NCBI GenBank assembly: GCA_033819885.1
Contig: JAQYUZ010000043.1
Span: forward strand, 62,001 to 126,000
Source of the DNA: Microbotryomycetes sp. JL201
Lineage: Eukaryota > Basidiomycota > Microbotryomycetes
DNA length: 64,000 nucleotides
Reading direction: 5' to 3'
The position numbers and the translations under genes were made by a program. This document shows, piece by piece, positions 11,901-21,964 of the stretch. Below the pieces are notes generated by a model that searched no databases, had not been told where the DNA came from, and saw only the letters and a program-made list of their open reading frames with translations. Positions within the stretch are counted from its first letter, which is position 1, and each line of letters opens with the position of its first letter.

Positions 11901-14900
11901 GGGCCTGCTCAAAGTGCTTTCCAATAAGCCATATCTTGCCTTCGCCTCCGTGAGAGCCGGGAGCGTGCCTCGAATCCCGGGCGTCCTGTATTCTCTTGGC
12001 TTGTCGCTCAAGTTTGCCTATCTCGCCTCTGTCTTCTTCAAAATCCCACTCTAGCTGTTGAAGCACTGTACAAGCAGTTTGAGACACCATTTTATCAACC
12101 TGCACGACACTCACGCTCGAGATAGCGATGCGCTTTGAGGTGGAGCTCGTGAGCGGTCGGGAGAGGCACCCGTGGTCGCCCTGCAAAGGGCAACGAGTGA
12201 GCATTCGACGAGAATAAGAGCGCAATGCAATAAACTGACTCTTGCGACCTTGAGGACGCATAGTAGCTTGAATCTCGCGAACAGATCTCAGCATTTCTAA
12301 CGCTCTTTCTGCATTTCGATAGCTTGGCGAATGGTGAGCATGCGACAGCGCACGATGGTACTCGGAGATGGCCTCGGCTTCCCGTTCTTCGTCTTCTTCT
12401 TCTCCGGTTCGTCGACTTCTTCCTCTGTCGATGTCGTCGAAATCTCTGTCCTCTCTGTCAAGCCTGTCGTCGCGAGGGTCAAGATTACGCTGAGAACCAT
12501 CTTGCATTCGGTCAAGGTCGTCACGATCGCGATCAAAGTCATATTCTGCCAAAGTCGTAGTCAGCGAAAGTTGCATTGTTTGGCAGATCGATATCACCTC
12601 GTCCTCTGCTATCGCCACGGCCACCGATGCCGTCATCAAAACCTGCGCCTCCACCCAGGCCGCCATTGTATCCTGAGTTGTCCCTGTCGCCGTAGTCATC
12701 ATAGGAAGAATTGCGCTGTCCACCGAAACTTCCACCGTTACCGCCACCGTAACCGTCGTCTCTATCGTAATCATTTTGGGCGCCGCCACCGCCACCGCCG
12801 CCCCAGCCTCCGCCTCCGCTTGAGCCCGAGTCATAGTCATCATTGTACCCTGTGCTCCCGCGTAAACCACCACCTCCTCCTCCTCCGAAGCCATCATCGT
12901 ATGATTGGTCTTGGCGACTTCCTTGGTCATTGCCAAGTCCTCCGCCGCCAAAATTGTCGCCGTCATCATATGATTGATTGCTCTGACGTCGGCTTTGATC
13001 ATTGTCAAGCCCACCATCGCCAAATGGCTCATCACGATTACCTCGTCCGGGAACAGCGTTATCAAAGCTGTCCCCGCCCGCATTACGCGAAGAGTTGTCG
13101 TTGATTCCATCATCGAGACCGTTATCCGCGCCAATTTGAGAAGCCGGCGTGCCGAATGCGTCATCTAGCAGTACGTCAATGTCAACAGGGCCTGCAATCC
13201 CACTCAATGGTGTGCACACCTTTTGGGTCGACGTCAGCACCGCTGAAACCGTCACCGCCGAGGTTTGCTTGTCCCGGCTTCGAATTTGTCATCTCGGCGT
13301 CGGACAGATTAGCACCATCCGACTCGCCAGCACCTGCCCCCAAGCGTATCAGTTCATGGATTCGCATAAACGTAAGAGCAGCCTGACCCGGTTTGCCAAT
13401 CGAATGTTGCGAGCCAAAGTCGTCGTCACCTGGTTTTGCCGCTGCTACAGCGTTGGTTTTGGTGTCGCCTTGATCAAGGTCAGACAGGTTGGCGTCATCA
13501 ATATGGGTGCCACCTTTGTGAGGGACATCAGCGAATGTCCAATGTGGGGTGCATGAGTAGTCTGCGGCATACCTGCTTTGCTCGTTGGGTTTCGTTGATC
13601 GAACTCGTCATCATTAGTTGGCTGACCCGTCGACGCGCTCGCAAGAGGTTCGTCTCCTGAGTCAACATCTGACAAATTGGCACTCCCTTGCAAGCCAGCG
13701 GCAGAATCGCCATCTTTTGTACTGCCTACAAAATTTGCAATAGTCAGTATCGTGGGGGTCTTGTACTTCACGCTTGAACTCACTCCGCTTGTCTGACACA
13801 TCCATAGACTGCGCCGCACCTTCATCGCCTTCAGAGCCCACCGGAACGCGCTTGTCTGGTCCATCCATGTCATCGTCTGACAGATTTCCACCGAACCCGC
13901 CTTTGTCTCCATCGTCCAGACCCGGATTTGCAGCACGAGATTCGAAAGAGTTTTCGCGAGCGCTTTCTCGCTCAACCGCCTCGCCTCTATCGTTGTCAGG
14001 ATCTCCATTGTATGCTTCCGAATGGTAGAACTCGTCCTCGGACATTGCTCGTCCACTATTCTGATCAAGATCAGGGTCCGAATTGCTCATATCCGACCCA
14101 GAATTATCAGCCGAGCTGTCGCGATTCAAACCTCGTGGAGCACGCCTGAAAGAATCATCCCCGGACTCGTCGTCTAGCGGCCGCGATTCTGGTTCACCTT
14201 TTTGATCGCGCCGAGGCTGTTGATCAAATTGTTGATCCGAGTCCGAAGCCGAGTCATCGTTGGTATTATATCTAGAAGCATGATCTCGAAAACTTGGTTC
14301 TCGGGAGATCCCTTCCATACTCGAGTCTGTCAGGTCCCTCGTATCCGGCTCTTGAAAAGTAGACTGTGATTGAGGAGCACGTTTTGGATAACTCGAGTCC
14401 GAAAACGAGGTGACGTCTCCCCTTGCTTCGTCGTCCATCGAATCCGCGCCGGCACCGGAACGAAGGTTGGGTTTTCGGTCTTGAGTGTCGACAGGTGCAC
14501 CATCTCGAGCTGTTTGTTGCTCATCGTCAAAGCTAGACACTGAGTTGACGTCTTGTGGAGCACTATCTGTTGGTCGAGCAATCGGGTCTGCGATGTACGC
14601 ACCAATTTGATGTCGATACTTCCTTCTTCGTGTACTTTGAGCTGATTCTGGTAGGGCAGAGTCGGGTTGACTGGCCCGACGCTTATCCAGGGGCTCCTTG
14701 CTACCACTCGAGTCACTTGCAGCGTCTGTCCAAGACCCATCTACGGTTGGTGTGCCGGCCGGTTGAGCATCAACGAGCTCATGAGAGGTCAGAGCACCGT
14801 CATCTGCCTCACTCTCGCCACCGTCGTAGCCAGATGCGACAGAATCTGTTCGTTGACGACTCGGTTTCGACCGAAAACCTTGGCGTCGCTTGCGTACAGG

Positions 14901-16753
14901 CGGATATGAAGGAGTAGGAGTGTCTGAATCTGATGCCGCGCCGACATCTGACGCATCACGATAGCCTGGCGTAGTCGTCGCATCAGCGGCAATGTTGTTG
15001 TTTGCCCCCAAGTCAGGGCTTAAGCCAAATTCCGACGACTCAATGCCTGCATCGCCTTCTTCCGCCACCGGTGAGCGGTGAGGGTGGTGATGATGGTGGC
15101 GATGATGATAGTGGTCCCGACGAGTCCCACTTGTCGGCCTGCTACCCTCGGGTTTTGCGCTGGCATTCTGACTTGACCTTTGGCGATTTACAAACGGTGG
15201 CAAATCGCTTGATCTCAAGTCGGTATTCGATTCAATCGAGACGTCTTGGTCATTGTCACTCGATTGAGGTGTCATAAAGGGCTCCGAATCAGAACTCGTC
15301 GGAGCTGACGTGGTTTGAGCGCTAAAACGTCGGCTAAGTCCCTGCTCTGGAAAAGGAACAGATGCAGGTTTCGAGCGGTCATCCGAGTCCAAAAAATTTG
15401 TGACCGGTAGATCCACAGATGAAGAAGTTGATGGAGGCCGGAGTTGCTTCGGGCCAGTCACGTTGCTCAGTGGCTGAGACGGTGTGGGCTGAACAGGCTG
15501 AGCTGGCGAAACTGGTAATTGTGTTTGCGGTATAGGCTGCTGGCTCGGAACCAAGTACACAATTTGTGGCTGAGGCTGAGGCTGAGTTTGAGGCTGCAAT
15601 GGAGCTGCTGCGTTGACCGGCAATGATGTGCGACTCGAATTCGCCACGCTCGATGGCGACGTCGCAAACTGGAACATCCTCGGAGCTGGAACAAAGCTTG
15701 CTGGGACGGGCAACGGGGGCGCATCAGGAGCTTGCGGTCTCTGCTGCACAGACTCCATTGGTGGCTTGGAATTAACCGTACGCCGAGACGTTGGCATAAA
15801 ACGAGAGTCTACAGGCTGTAATGACCCTGGCGGCTGATACACTGCTGGCTGGGATGCTATTGAAGGTGACGGAAACGGAGGTGGCGGAGCATATTGCTGG
15901 AATAGCGGCATCGGAGCGTTCTGTGGGGTAAAGTACGGCGTAGTGGACGGTGGATTTTGTACGTTGGCGTAAGCATAGACGACAGGCTGCGAATATGTTG
16001 CTGCGCGATAGCCGTCAGCTCATACATCACTGTAGTGTTCCACGACACCTTACTTGCGACCGGCATTTGATTCTGAAGAACAGGCACAAACTGGGGTGGC
16101 GCCTGTGCCTGTTGCATCAAAGGACTTCCCTGAACATTGTACGGATTGAATGACTGCTGATACGGCCCAGGGCCGGGATTTGTCTCAGTAGCAGACTGTG
16201 ATCGTGCGGGAGTCGGAATCTGCGGCGGAAAAGTCGGCTGAGACGATGAAATCTCTGGCTGTCTCGATGCCGCAGACGCAGCCATGGGTTCGAATCGACC
16301 CTCTTCCGAGTCTGAGCCCGTGCGAGATCCCATTGGAGGCTTTGGCGCAGGTTGAAGTGCCGCGTCAACCCCCGGATCTGATCGTGGGCACCGTCAACGG
16401 GGACTGTCAATTGTCGGGAAACTCGTCTACTGACCTGGTTGTAAGCTCTGCTCCTGCACAAAACTGCTTTCACGAGCACTCTGATCGACAAGGTCGTCTC
16501 CTTCAGCAACTGGTACTGATCCACGTTCATCTGCCTGGTGGTGTTGATATCTGTGATGGCGATGCGGCAACAATCTACGATGATGGTTCGAAAGCTGAAC
16601 ATGAGACATGTCGTTCACGCTCAAAGGCTCATCATCTCTTCGACTGCTTGCAACATTCGCAGGCGATTGTCGATCTCGTCTACGTCGTGGTGTGTCTTCT
16701 TTCCTTTGCGACGTAGGTTCAAACGGATCGGAGGTTGAGCGTGGCACTACCAT
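5048..16753 (-). CDS. Giant multi-exon repeat protein (Ala/Glu/His-rich helical modules), undescribed
   Basis: One reading frame threads about 36 exons from the start near 16753 to the TGA at 5048-5050, giving roughly 3,250 residues. Every intron I could place is phase 1, one of them GC-AG (11882-11939). Order, N to C: disordered Arg/Pro/Gln-rich exons (16054-16746); a 739-residue Pro/Ser/Asp-rich exon (13784-16000); three small exons carrying ANLSD motifs; a Gly/Asp-rich exon with GGGGGGG runs (about 12.6-13.2 kb); an Asp/Arg-rich exon; then many helical exons rich in Ala, Glu, Lys and His (5.0-12.1 kb); finally a Lys/Arg/Glu-rich tail that may form a single charged helix. No signal peptide, membrane segment or enzyme motif is seen. 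The start is uncertain: an in-frame ATG at 16753, or an ATG split by an intron at 16747-16804. Giant repetitive fungal tethers such as Woronin-body leashin ('involucrin repeat') are a loose architectural analogy only. Confidence 0.75.
9580..11217 (-). repeat. Four tandem copies of a two-exon protein module in the giant gene
   Basis: Four copies of a short exon followed by a long exon. The short exons are 11155-11217, 10669-10731, 10211-10273 and 9824-9886, each exactly 63 bases (21 residues) with the pattern xL...D(T/I)(S/A)xM.......H. Examples are ELQEKDTSGMTPEEL, KLKERDIAGMTRSEH, QLRAADTSGMSKDQK and SLRGEDTSRMSAEQE. The long exons are 10886-11089 and 10413-10616 (204 bases each), 9950-10159 (210) and 9580-9768 (189). 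Each codes a 63-70-residue helical segment with a central (N/S)P.D......L..A motif, for example EANPRDDQARKRLADAE and ERNPNDRAARGLLANAQ. Copies 2 and 3 are preceded by tiny exons (10794-10832, 39 bases; 10343-10357, 15 bases), and copy 1 by a 60-base exon (11277-11336). This is tandem duplication of symmetric phase-1 exons. Confidence 0.85.
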
Positions 16754-17127
16754 TTGCAAAGCGTCAACTCCGCTCGTTCAAAGTAAGCCTTTATACCCAC
16801 TTACTTGCGACGCCGTGGCGAGTCAAACTCGAAGAGGGATTGACAAGGGCTACCAGGACTCCTTTGTTCTATCGAAAAGAATCTAGCGCGGTGAAAGCAT
16901 GTCGCCAACAGCTGAAACGTTTGAATCACGGCACTGCTGTAAGGCGCGCCGCGGAAATTTACACGAAAGACTCCTCACTGTTGCCGGCGAACTGTCTGCC
17001 CGAAGCTCAAAATTGAACGAATACGGATGACAACATGAAGTGACAAAGTGTCGATCTATGTCTGAGGAAATCCACCGACGTCAGCAACAAGCTCGGGAAC
17101 ACGCGTTTCGCCACTTGCATGAAATGC
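16754..17127. other. intergenic region upstream of the giant gene
   Basis: Lies between the giant gene start and the stop of the cyclotransferase-like gene, both on the minus strand. It probably holds the giant gene's promoter and 5' untranslated exon, including a well-formed intron at 16747-16804 (GTAAGT donor, TTGAC branch, GTAG acceptor). No other coding sequence can be supported. Confidence 0.5.
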
Positions 17128-18208
17128 TCATGGATACCCTCCTTCACCCTCGTTTCGATACCCACTACCTGCTGCGCAGCTCAGCGCCTTTTCAACAAGT
17201 CTGACAAAGTAGGTTTCGACCGTTTCTGCGGCGCTAGCGAGCCGTGCGGCGCCCTTGTCAACGATTCTCGGCCAAAAAGACAATCGCGAAAGAAAGACGG
17301 CGGGCAAGTGGACAAAGAGGTATCTTGGCAGCATGACGGAAGTCATTATCCATGAAGCGAATCGTTTGCGCACCGTCAAGTCCGGTTTGAAAGGTCTGAT
17401 GAGCGACAAATGGCCGAGAAAAGGCTGAGACAAGCTCGAGAAATGGGCGCCAATCAAAACAAGCCTGAGATAGCTGCAGCATGTCGGACGACGCTTAAGA
17501 TCAGCCGATGAAGATGGAACACGAGCGACGAGATTCTGACGGACCGCAGGGTGGGCTGCATGCCTGGCTCTTGATTGGCATCGTTCATGAACGTCGGCAG
17601 ATACACCTCAATCTCTTCGCTCTCGTGACCAGTGATTGAGCTGAACATGACAGCTCTCACTCGTACGAGCGACTGCCCGACTTGTAAGCGCGCCTGAACG
17701 CGTTCAAAATCCTTTTGGGTCATTTTGTACGCCACGCCCTGATGAGATTGCGTCAGCCGGGTCTCGAAAAGGGTAAAAAAAAATCGACAGACCTCGAGGA
17801 AAGGCGGCATTGAACCCGTGTAGTCCAAACCTGGACAAGACCGCTGCCAGATCCATCGTTTAAAGTCTTCGTCGTTGTCACAATCCGTCTCTCTGGTACC
17901 GATACGGGGTTGGTCATTGAAGCCTCGTACGATTGCAGTCGCCAAGCATGGTTCGATGAAAGGAACGCCTTTACGCGTAAAAGCTAGCCACGCGTCTTTG
18001 ATTCTGACCGTCTCGGTCGCGAGTGGCGCCTTTGGCATGGCCAACGGTTTGAATTGGGCTGTGAGTTCCGTGAAGCGAGAGTGAGTTGATTGATATGACT
18101 TTGAATGTAATTAAACAACTTGCGATGCAAGTTTGCACCGTAAAGGCAGAACCAGACCGAGTCGTCATGGTTTCTGTCGGTCATGTCGTCGTTGCGGTCG
18201 TGCAGCAT
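17128..18208 (-). CDS. Gamma-glutamylcyclotransferase-like (AIG2/GGCT fold) protein
   Basis: Resembles fungal gamma-glutamylcyclotransferase-like proteins, which may act in glutathione turnover. Starting at the ATG at 18208, exon 1 ends in VWFCLYGANLH, the position of the family's YGSN loop, here with Ala for Ser. A GC-AG intron (18059-18123) leads in frame to PQFKPLAMPKAPLATE and then the family-typical AFTRKGVPFIEPC. A later exon starts GVAYKMTQKDFERV, matching the usual GVAY.L...D. A final intron with a GTCCGT donor joins PTLR to YLRLVLIGA. The last part (LPRYLFVHLPAVFLSRLSFW) is hydrophobic and may be a membrane anchor. The TGA is at 17128-17130. The family call rests on several motif islands; the substrate is unknown and the YGSN change leaves activity uncertain. 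Confidence 0.65.
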
Positions 18209-18600
18209 TCGGAGAGGAGATCAATAGTGCAGTGACGACTGATTTGTGGCTGGCAAATGTGGCCATGCGATGTGTTTAGCGGACGGCTTCCGAGTTAAAT
18301 CAGCAACCGGCTGTGGAATGCAGCGGACGGTGGTGCTATCCAAGTATCCAGCTCAGGTTGATAGAGAGAGGGGATCCCGATTGGCTGTCGATACTCGGCA
18401 ACAAGGGAACGGGTGTAGGCGGGAAACACGAAGCAGCTTCTCAGAGCCAGGAGCCAAGAGCTGTATGAAACCAAATTCCTTACGAATTCAAGACGCAACC
18501 GTTCTCATCCCATACACTATGTCTAAAGGGTCCTCGGAATTACAACAATCTGACCACTTGACTCGTGCGAACGACCTCGACGCTCGCCACTTGTAAGAGC
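18209..18600. other. intergenic region, nothing recognised
   Basis: Gap between the cyclotransferase-like gene start and the VAM7 stop, both on the minus strand. It should contain the former's promoter and the latter's 3' untranslated region. No conserved coding frame, RNA gene or repeat is seen. Confidence 0.4.
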
Positions 18601-19796
18601 TCACAGCTTTTTCATCTGCTTCTCTGCCGCCTTGATCTTGCCCTTGACCCTGTCTGTCGATTTGTCTATATCATCCAATACCTCATCGTGCTCTTTCAGC
18701 TCTTGGTGAATCATCTCTCCCAACACCCTTTGTCGCCTCAGAGCGGCGGTTAAAGAGTCCAGCTTCGAGTCTTGGTCCTGAATATAGGTTTGCTGGAGTT
18801 GCAACAGGCCTTGGTTGTCGAGCGGACGAGTTTCGGACGTTTCGGCGATAGGTTGACGAGTGGCATTGTATCCGAGGACGCGAGCGGGTTGCCCGAGAGT
18901 GCCTCTAGTTGCCTGACTGGACGTCAGTAGATGTCGCCGGTCCACCGTTGACGATGAAGTACCAGAAACTCCGATCCGCGGAGCTGCATTAATTGCTTGA
19001 CCGACACGACCTAGCTCGTCTTGCAGCTGTTGCACAATGTCGCCACGCCGTTGAATCTCTCCATCTGCCAGTTGACCTCTTTGGCTCAGCTCTTCCAACC
19101 CTTGAGCGAGGTTGCCCGTCCGTCTGACCAACTCGACCAGTGACTTTTTCGATTCGCTCGTCAACTTGTGCACCTCTGACCTCTTGTCTTGCACGAGCTT
19201 GTCTCGTTGAACCAACTGATCTTTGACAAGTCTTGTTGCTTGCCGGACAGACTCGCTCTCGTTTGTCCAACCTGCAACAGTCCATTGACCGGTCCGATCT
19301 GTTGATCCGTTCGAGCCGTCATCCGCTCCTCGCGCGTCCGAGGATGCAGCTCCGACCAAGAAATCCCTCAAAGGTTCGCAGGTACTCCACCTCGTGTCTC
19401 TGGATCCTACAATCGTCTTGAGGTACCTCTCCAACCCCATCCTTCTTTGAACTAAATCGTCCTCGTTCAAGCCTTTGATCGTACCTTTGACGGCTTGCTC
19501 GTCTTGCGAAGAGAAAGACGTTGATGATGATGATGATGATGTCGAACCGCACGTGAACCATCTCGACACACCAGCAAACTTGTATTTTGGCGGCAACACG
19601 CCAGGACTCGGACGTTCGCCAACAGCTCGACACAATTCTGTCTCCAACCGTTCAAAATCAGAATAGCGTTTTGATGTAGTGAACGTTTCTAATGAAGGAG
19701 ATGTTGTCGTTTTGATTTGAAAGAGGACGTGAGGTGAGGGAGAGGTGCAGATGGAATGGGAAGGAATAGAAACAGAATGGACCGTCCAGGCCGTCA
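18601..19796 (-). CDS. VAM7: Vacuolar Qc-SNARE Vam7-like, PX domain plus SNARE motif
   Basis: Single-exon gene of about 398 residues, read from the ATG at 19796 (MTAWTVHSVSIP). Residues ~5-145 form a PX domain: a beta-rich start with FTTSKRYSDFERLETEL, a PPKYKF proline-rich loop and RRMGLERYLKTIV, as expected for PI3P binding. A long coiled region follows. The last ~65 residues are a SNARE helix (LLQLQQTYIQDQDSKLDSL ... EMIHQELKEHDEVLDDI) with a glutamine at the expected ionic layer. PX plus C-terminal Qc-SNARE without a membrane anchor is the Vam7 layout; in yeast Vam7 drives vacuole fusion with Vam3, Vti1 and Nyv1. A TGA/GAT trinucleotide run near 19525-19541 codes a serine tract inside the PX domain. 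The frame continues upstream without another ATG, so this start is chosen. Confidence 0.88.
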
Positions 19797-20146
19797 TCGC
19801 GACAACGTCGGCGGCGAAATCTATCTTTGAGCCACCCAAGGCTGGCCCGACCTTTGATGCGTACGATCCCTATGCACGGGCGTGCGCGGCGTTTGCGGTC
19901 CCTCGCTATGACGCGGCAGACGGACTTGACGCGGTGACTATGTAGGGCCTGTCGACGCTTTCGCAAACTCTCAGTGATCGTCGAGCTGGGGTGGCAGTTG
20001 CTCGAGTCCACCCGGCGGCGAGCTGGAAAGCACAAAGACGGGAGACACGGGCGAGATCAAAGTCATGTGGGGTTTCAAACCCTGAGTTGCAAAATAGAAA
20101 CCAACGACGACGTAAGAGGTACTTGTCGACATGATTGTTCGCAAGC
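19797..20146. other. intergenic region between VAM7 and TMA46
   Basis: Holds the 3' untranslated region of TMA46 and the promoter of VAM7, both on the minus strand. Long frames here are read-through of the last TMA46 exon in the wrong frame. Nothing else is recognised. Confidence 0.4.
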
Positions 20147-21698
20147 TCATGCAGCTCCACCACCGTCTTGCAAAGACACGCTTGCCACTCCGCCCTCGAG
20201 CGCTCGAATCCTGCCAGGCGTGCAAGTCCAAAGTCAGCGACCGAGAGAATCAGACGAATGCGTATCCGAGAATACACTGACCGCTCTTCTTCTTTGAGCC
20301 GCCTTTCTTCCTCTGTCCGTTTCCTCAAAGCGACCAGATCCCATTCGTCCTCACCCGCCTCGTCCTCTGACTCGTCCTCGAACAATTCGGCGTTAAACTC
20401 TAGCATCTCCCTGCCGCTCAATCCAGCATGCTTGCCAGCAGCAGCGGCGGCGCTCTTTGAAGCCTTGATGGCTTCCTCCTCCGCCTTGCGTTTATCCATC
20501 CTCGTCTTTTTCCATTCCGCAAACGACTCTTTCGTCACGGGCGTCAGTTTGGAATGATCCAACTTGTGCCTCTCGACCTCCAAAAATTCTTCGAGCGTGA
20601 TTTCTGCTCGCTTGGCAGCGTCTTCGTCCTTTTTCTTTTGACTTTTGAGGACGAAACCAGGTGGCAAGGCGTGCCTGTATTTGCACGATTGTCCTCCGTT
20701 TGGACACTCCCAGAACCAACCGTACGTGCCATTCTCGACAGCCTCGATAAAGTACTTGCACACAATGTCTGTTGTCGCTTGCGGATTGCCCTTTTTCGAC
20801 ACGACCTGGCGAAGTTTTTCATCGTCCCATTTATCCATCGTGTCTGGGTAACGGACACTCGAATCAGACTCTGTCGAGTCTCAAAGAAATCTTATTGTGC
20901 ACACCTTTTGATTGCTCGTCACGCTGGTCGGCGTAAATGGACGCCTTTTCAGCTTTCCGCTCTTGGTTGAGATCGTGAGAATATTTGCATTTTGATCCTG
21001 TTTCATCGAGTCTGAGCACGGAGTAGAGTATAGAGACAAGATTCGAGCAGAACGCGTTCGCAGCCGAAGCGAGTAGCGGCAGGTCGACCCTTACCTTTCT
21101 GACATCTTCCTGCCTTGTGGAACGCACACAAGACTGATTTCGGGTCTGTTGAGGGTTGCGGCACGCACAGTTAGGCCGATACGTTGAGCGGTACAAGTCT
21201 TCAAGTTTGGACTGACCGACTCCGAACGGGACTTTGGGTTGAACAATGTCGATCGGCTTGAACAGCTCGTTCATCTCTTCTTTCTTCCTCTTTTCATCTT
21301 CCTTCTTTTTCAACAATGCTTGTCGTTCTCGCTCTTTCTGCTTTTCTGCTTCGCCCTTGCCTCGTTGGGCCGCTTGCTGCTGCAATTGTTGGACATGAGC
21401 CTGGACTTTGGCAGACTTGTTTTTGTTTTTGAGACCGAATGTCTGCAATTGCGCGCACGCCACAAACGAGTATTGTAGACGGTGAGGATGATGGCAGTAA
21501 GAAAGACGTCAGCGCGCGCGCGCGCGCGTGCACGACCAGGCAAGCAAGCGAGACGACGATGGACGAACCAAGTCTGCTTTGACCTTGTTTGCCGAGCCTT
21601 GTTTCTGTTGCTGCTGCTTCTTTGGTGGCACTGCGCACCAAGGAACGAGCGTCAGATGTGCATGCGACTGGCTCGAGCCGGCGGCCAAACGACGCACT
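20147..21698 (-). CDS. TMA46: CCCH zinc-finger protein Tma46/ZC3H15 (DFRP1) family
   Basis: Homologue of yeast Tma46 and human ZC3H15/DFRP1, which bind ribosomes and partner the DRG-type GTPase Rbg1. The family N-terminus MPPKK appears only if the start codon is split: A at 21698, intron 21631-21697 (GTGCGT...CAG), then TG. Later exons read [30 protein letters not shown], a first CCCH finger ([11 protein letters not shown], then GSKCKYSHD), [15 protein letters not shown], and a second finger (CKYFIEAV...[13 protein letters not shown]), followed by a charged helical region. The last exon ends in [16 protein letters not shown], giving the stop at 20147; this final splice is less certain. The second intron carries a 17-base CG tract. 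The gene is head-to-head with DUS2 across about 270 bases. Confidence 0.88.
21512..21528. repeat. CG dinucleotide tract in a TMA46 intron
   Basis: Pure alternating GC run of about 17 bases inside the second TMA46 intron. Alternating CG tracts can form Z-DNA, but this one is short and may be a simple microsatellite. Confidence 0.7.
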
Positions 21699-21964
21699 CT
21701 TTGTGGGCAGTCACAGGGCGAGCGAGTCAATAGCCGATGCCAGTCCTTTGATATTTGTGACAGGTGATCGCAAATGTGGCAGCACACTTGTCGGAGGGGC
21801 TCGTGCGCGCGTTTGAGTGAGCGCCGAAAATTGGCGAAAGCAAACGAGCGATCCTGAGCCTTTTCTGATCCGCACACGAGGACGTGTGCATGCTCACACG
21901 CTCAATCAGTCTTGTCTCGTCCATCCTACATCCCTGCCGCACTCGACACAGCTTGTATCTCGCC
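21699..21964. promoter_or_regulatory. Shared upstream region of TMA46 and DUS2
   Basis: About 266 bases between the split start codon of TMA46 (minus) and the DUS2 start (plus). It must hold both promoters. It also contains an in-frame upstream ATG for DUS2 at 21890. No TATA-like element is obvious. Confidence 0.45.

Noticed and set aside
12331-13104. A 257-codon His/Arg-rich frame on the plus strand
   Set aside because: It is the antisense of the Gly/Asp-rich exon. Gly/Asp codons read backwards give His, Arg and Ser; there is no start context or family similarity.
11767-13164. A 465-codon minus-strand frame rich in Met, Thr and Val
   Set aside because: It is mostly the alternative reading of the Gly/Asp-rich exon and runs through the GC-AG intron at 11882-11939. 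Its composition is an artefact of the repeats.
16287-16300. GGGTTCGAATCGACC, resembling a tRNA T-arm
   Set aside because: It lies inside a coding exon of the giant gene and no acceptor, D- or anticodon arm is present around it.
5048-16753. Several separate genes instead of one giant gene
   Set aside because: Internal ATGs exist, but each proposed boundary has a phase-1 splice pair that keeps the frame, and I saw no stop plus promoter-like gap longer than an intron. Kept as the main alternative, since transcripts are lacking.
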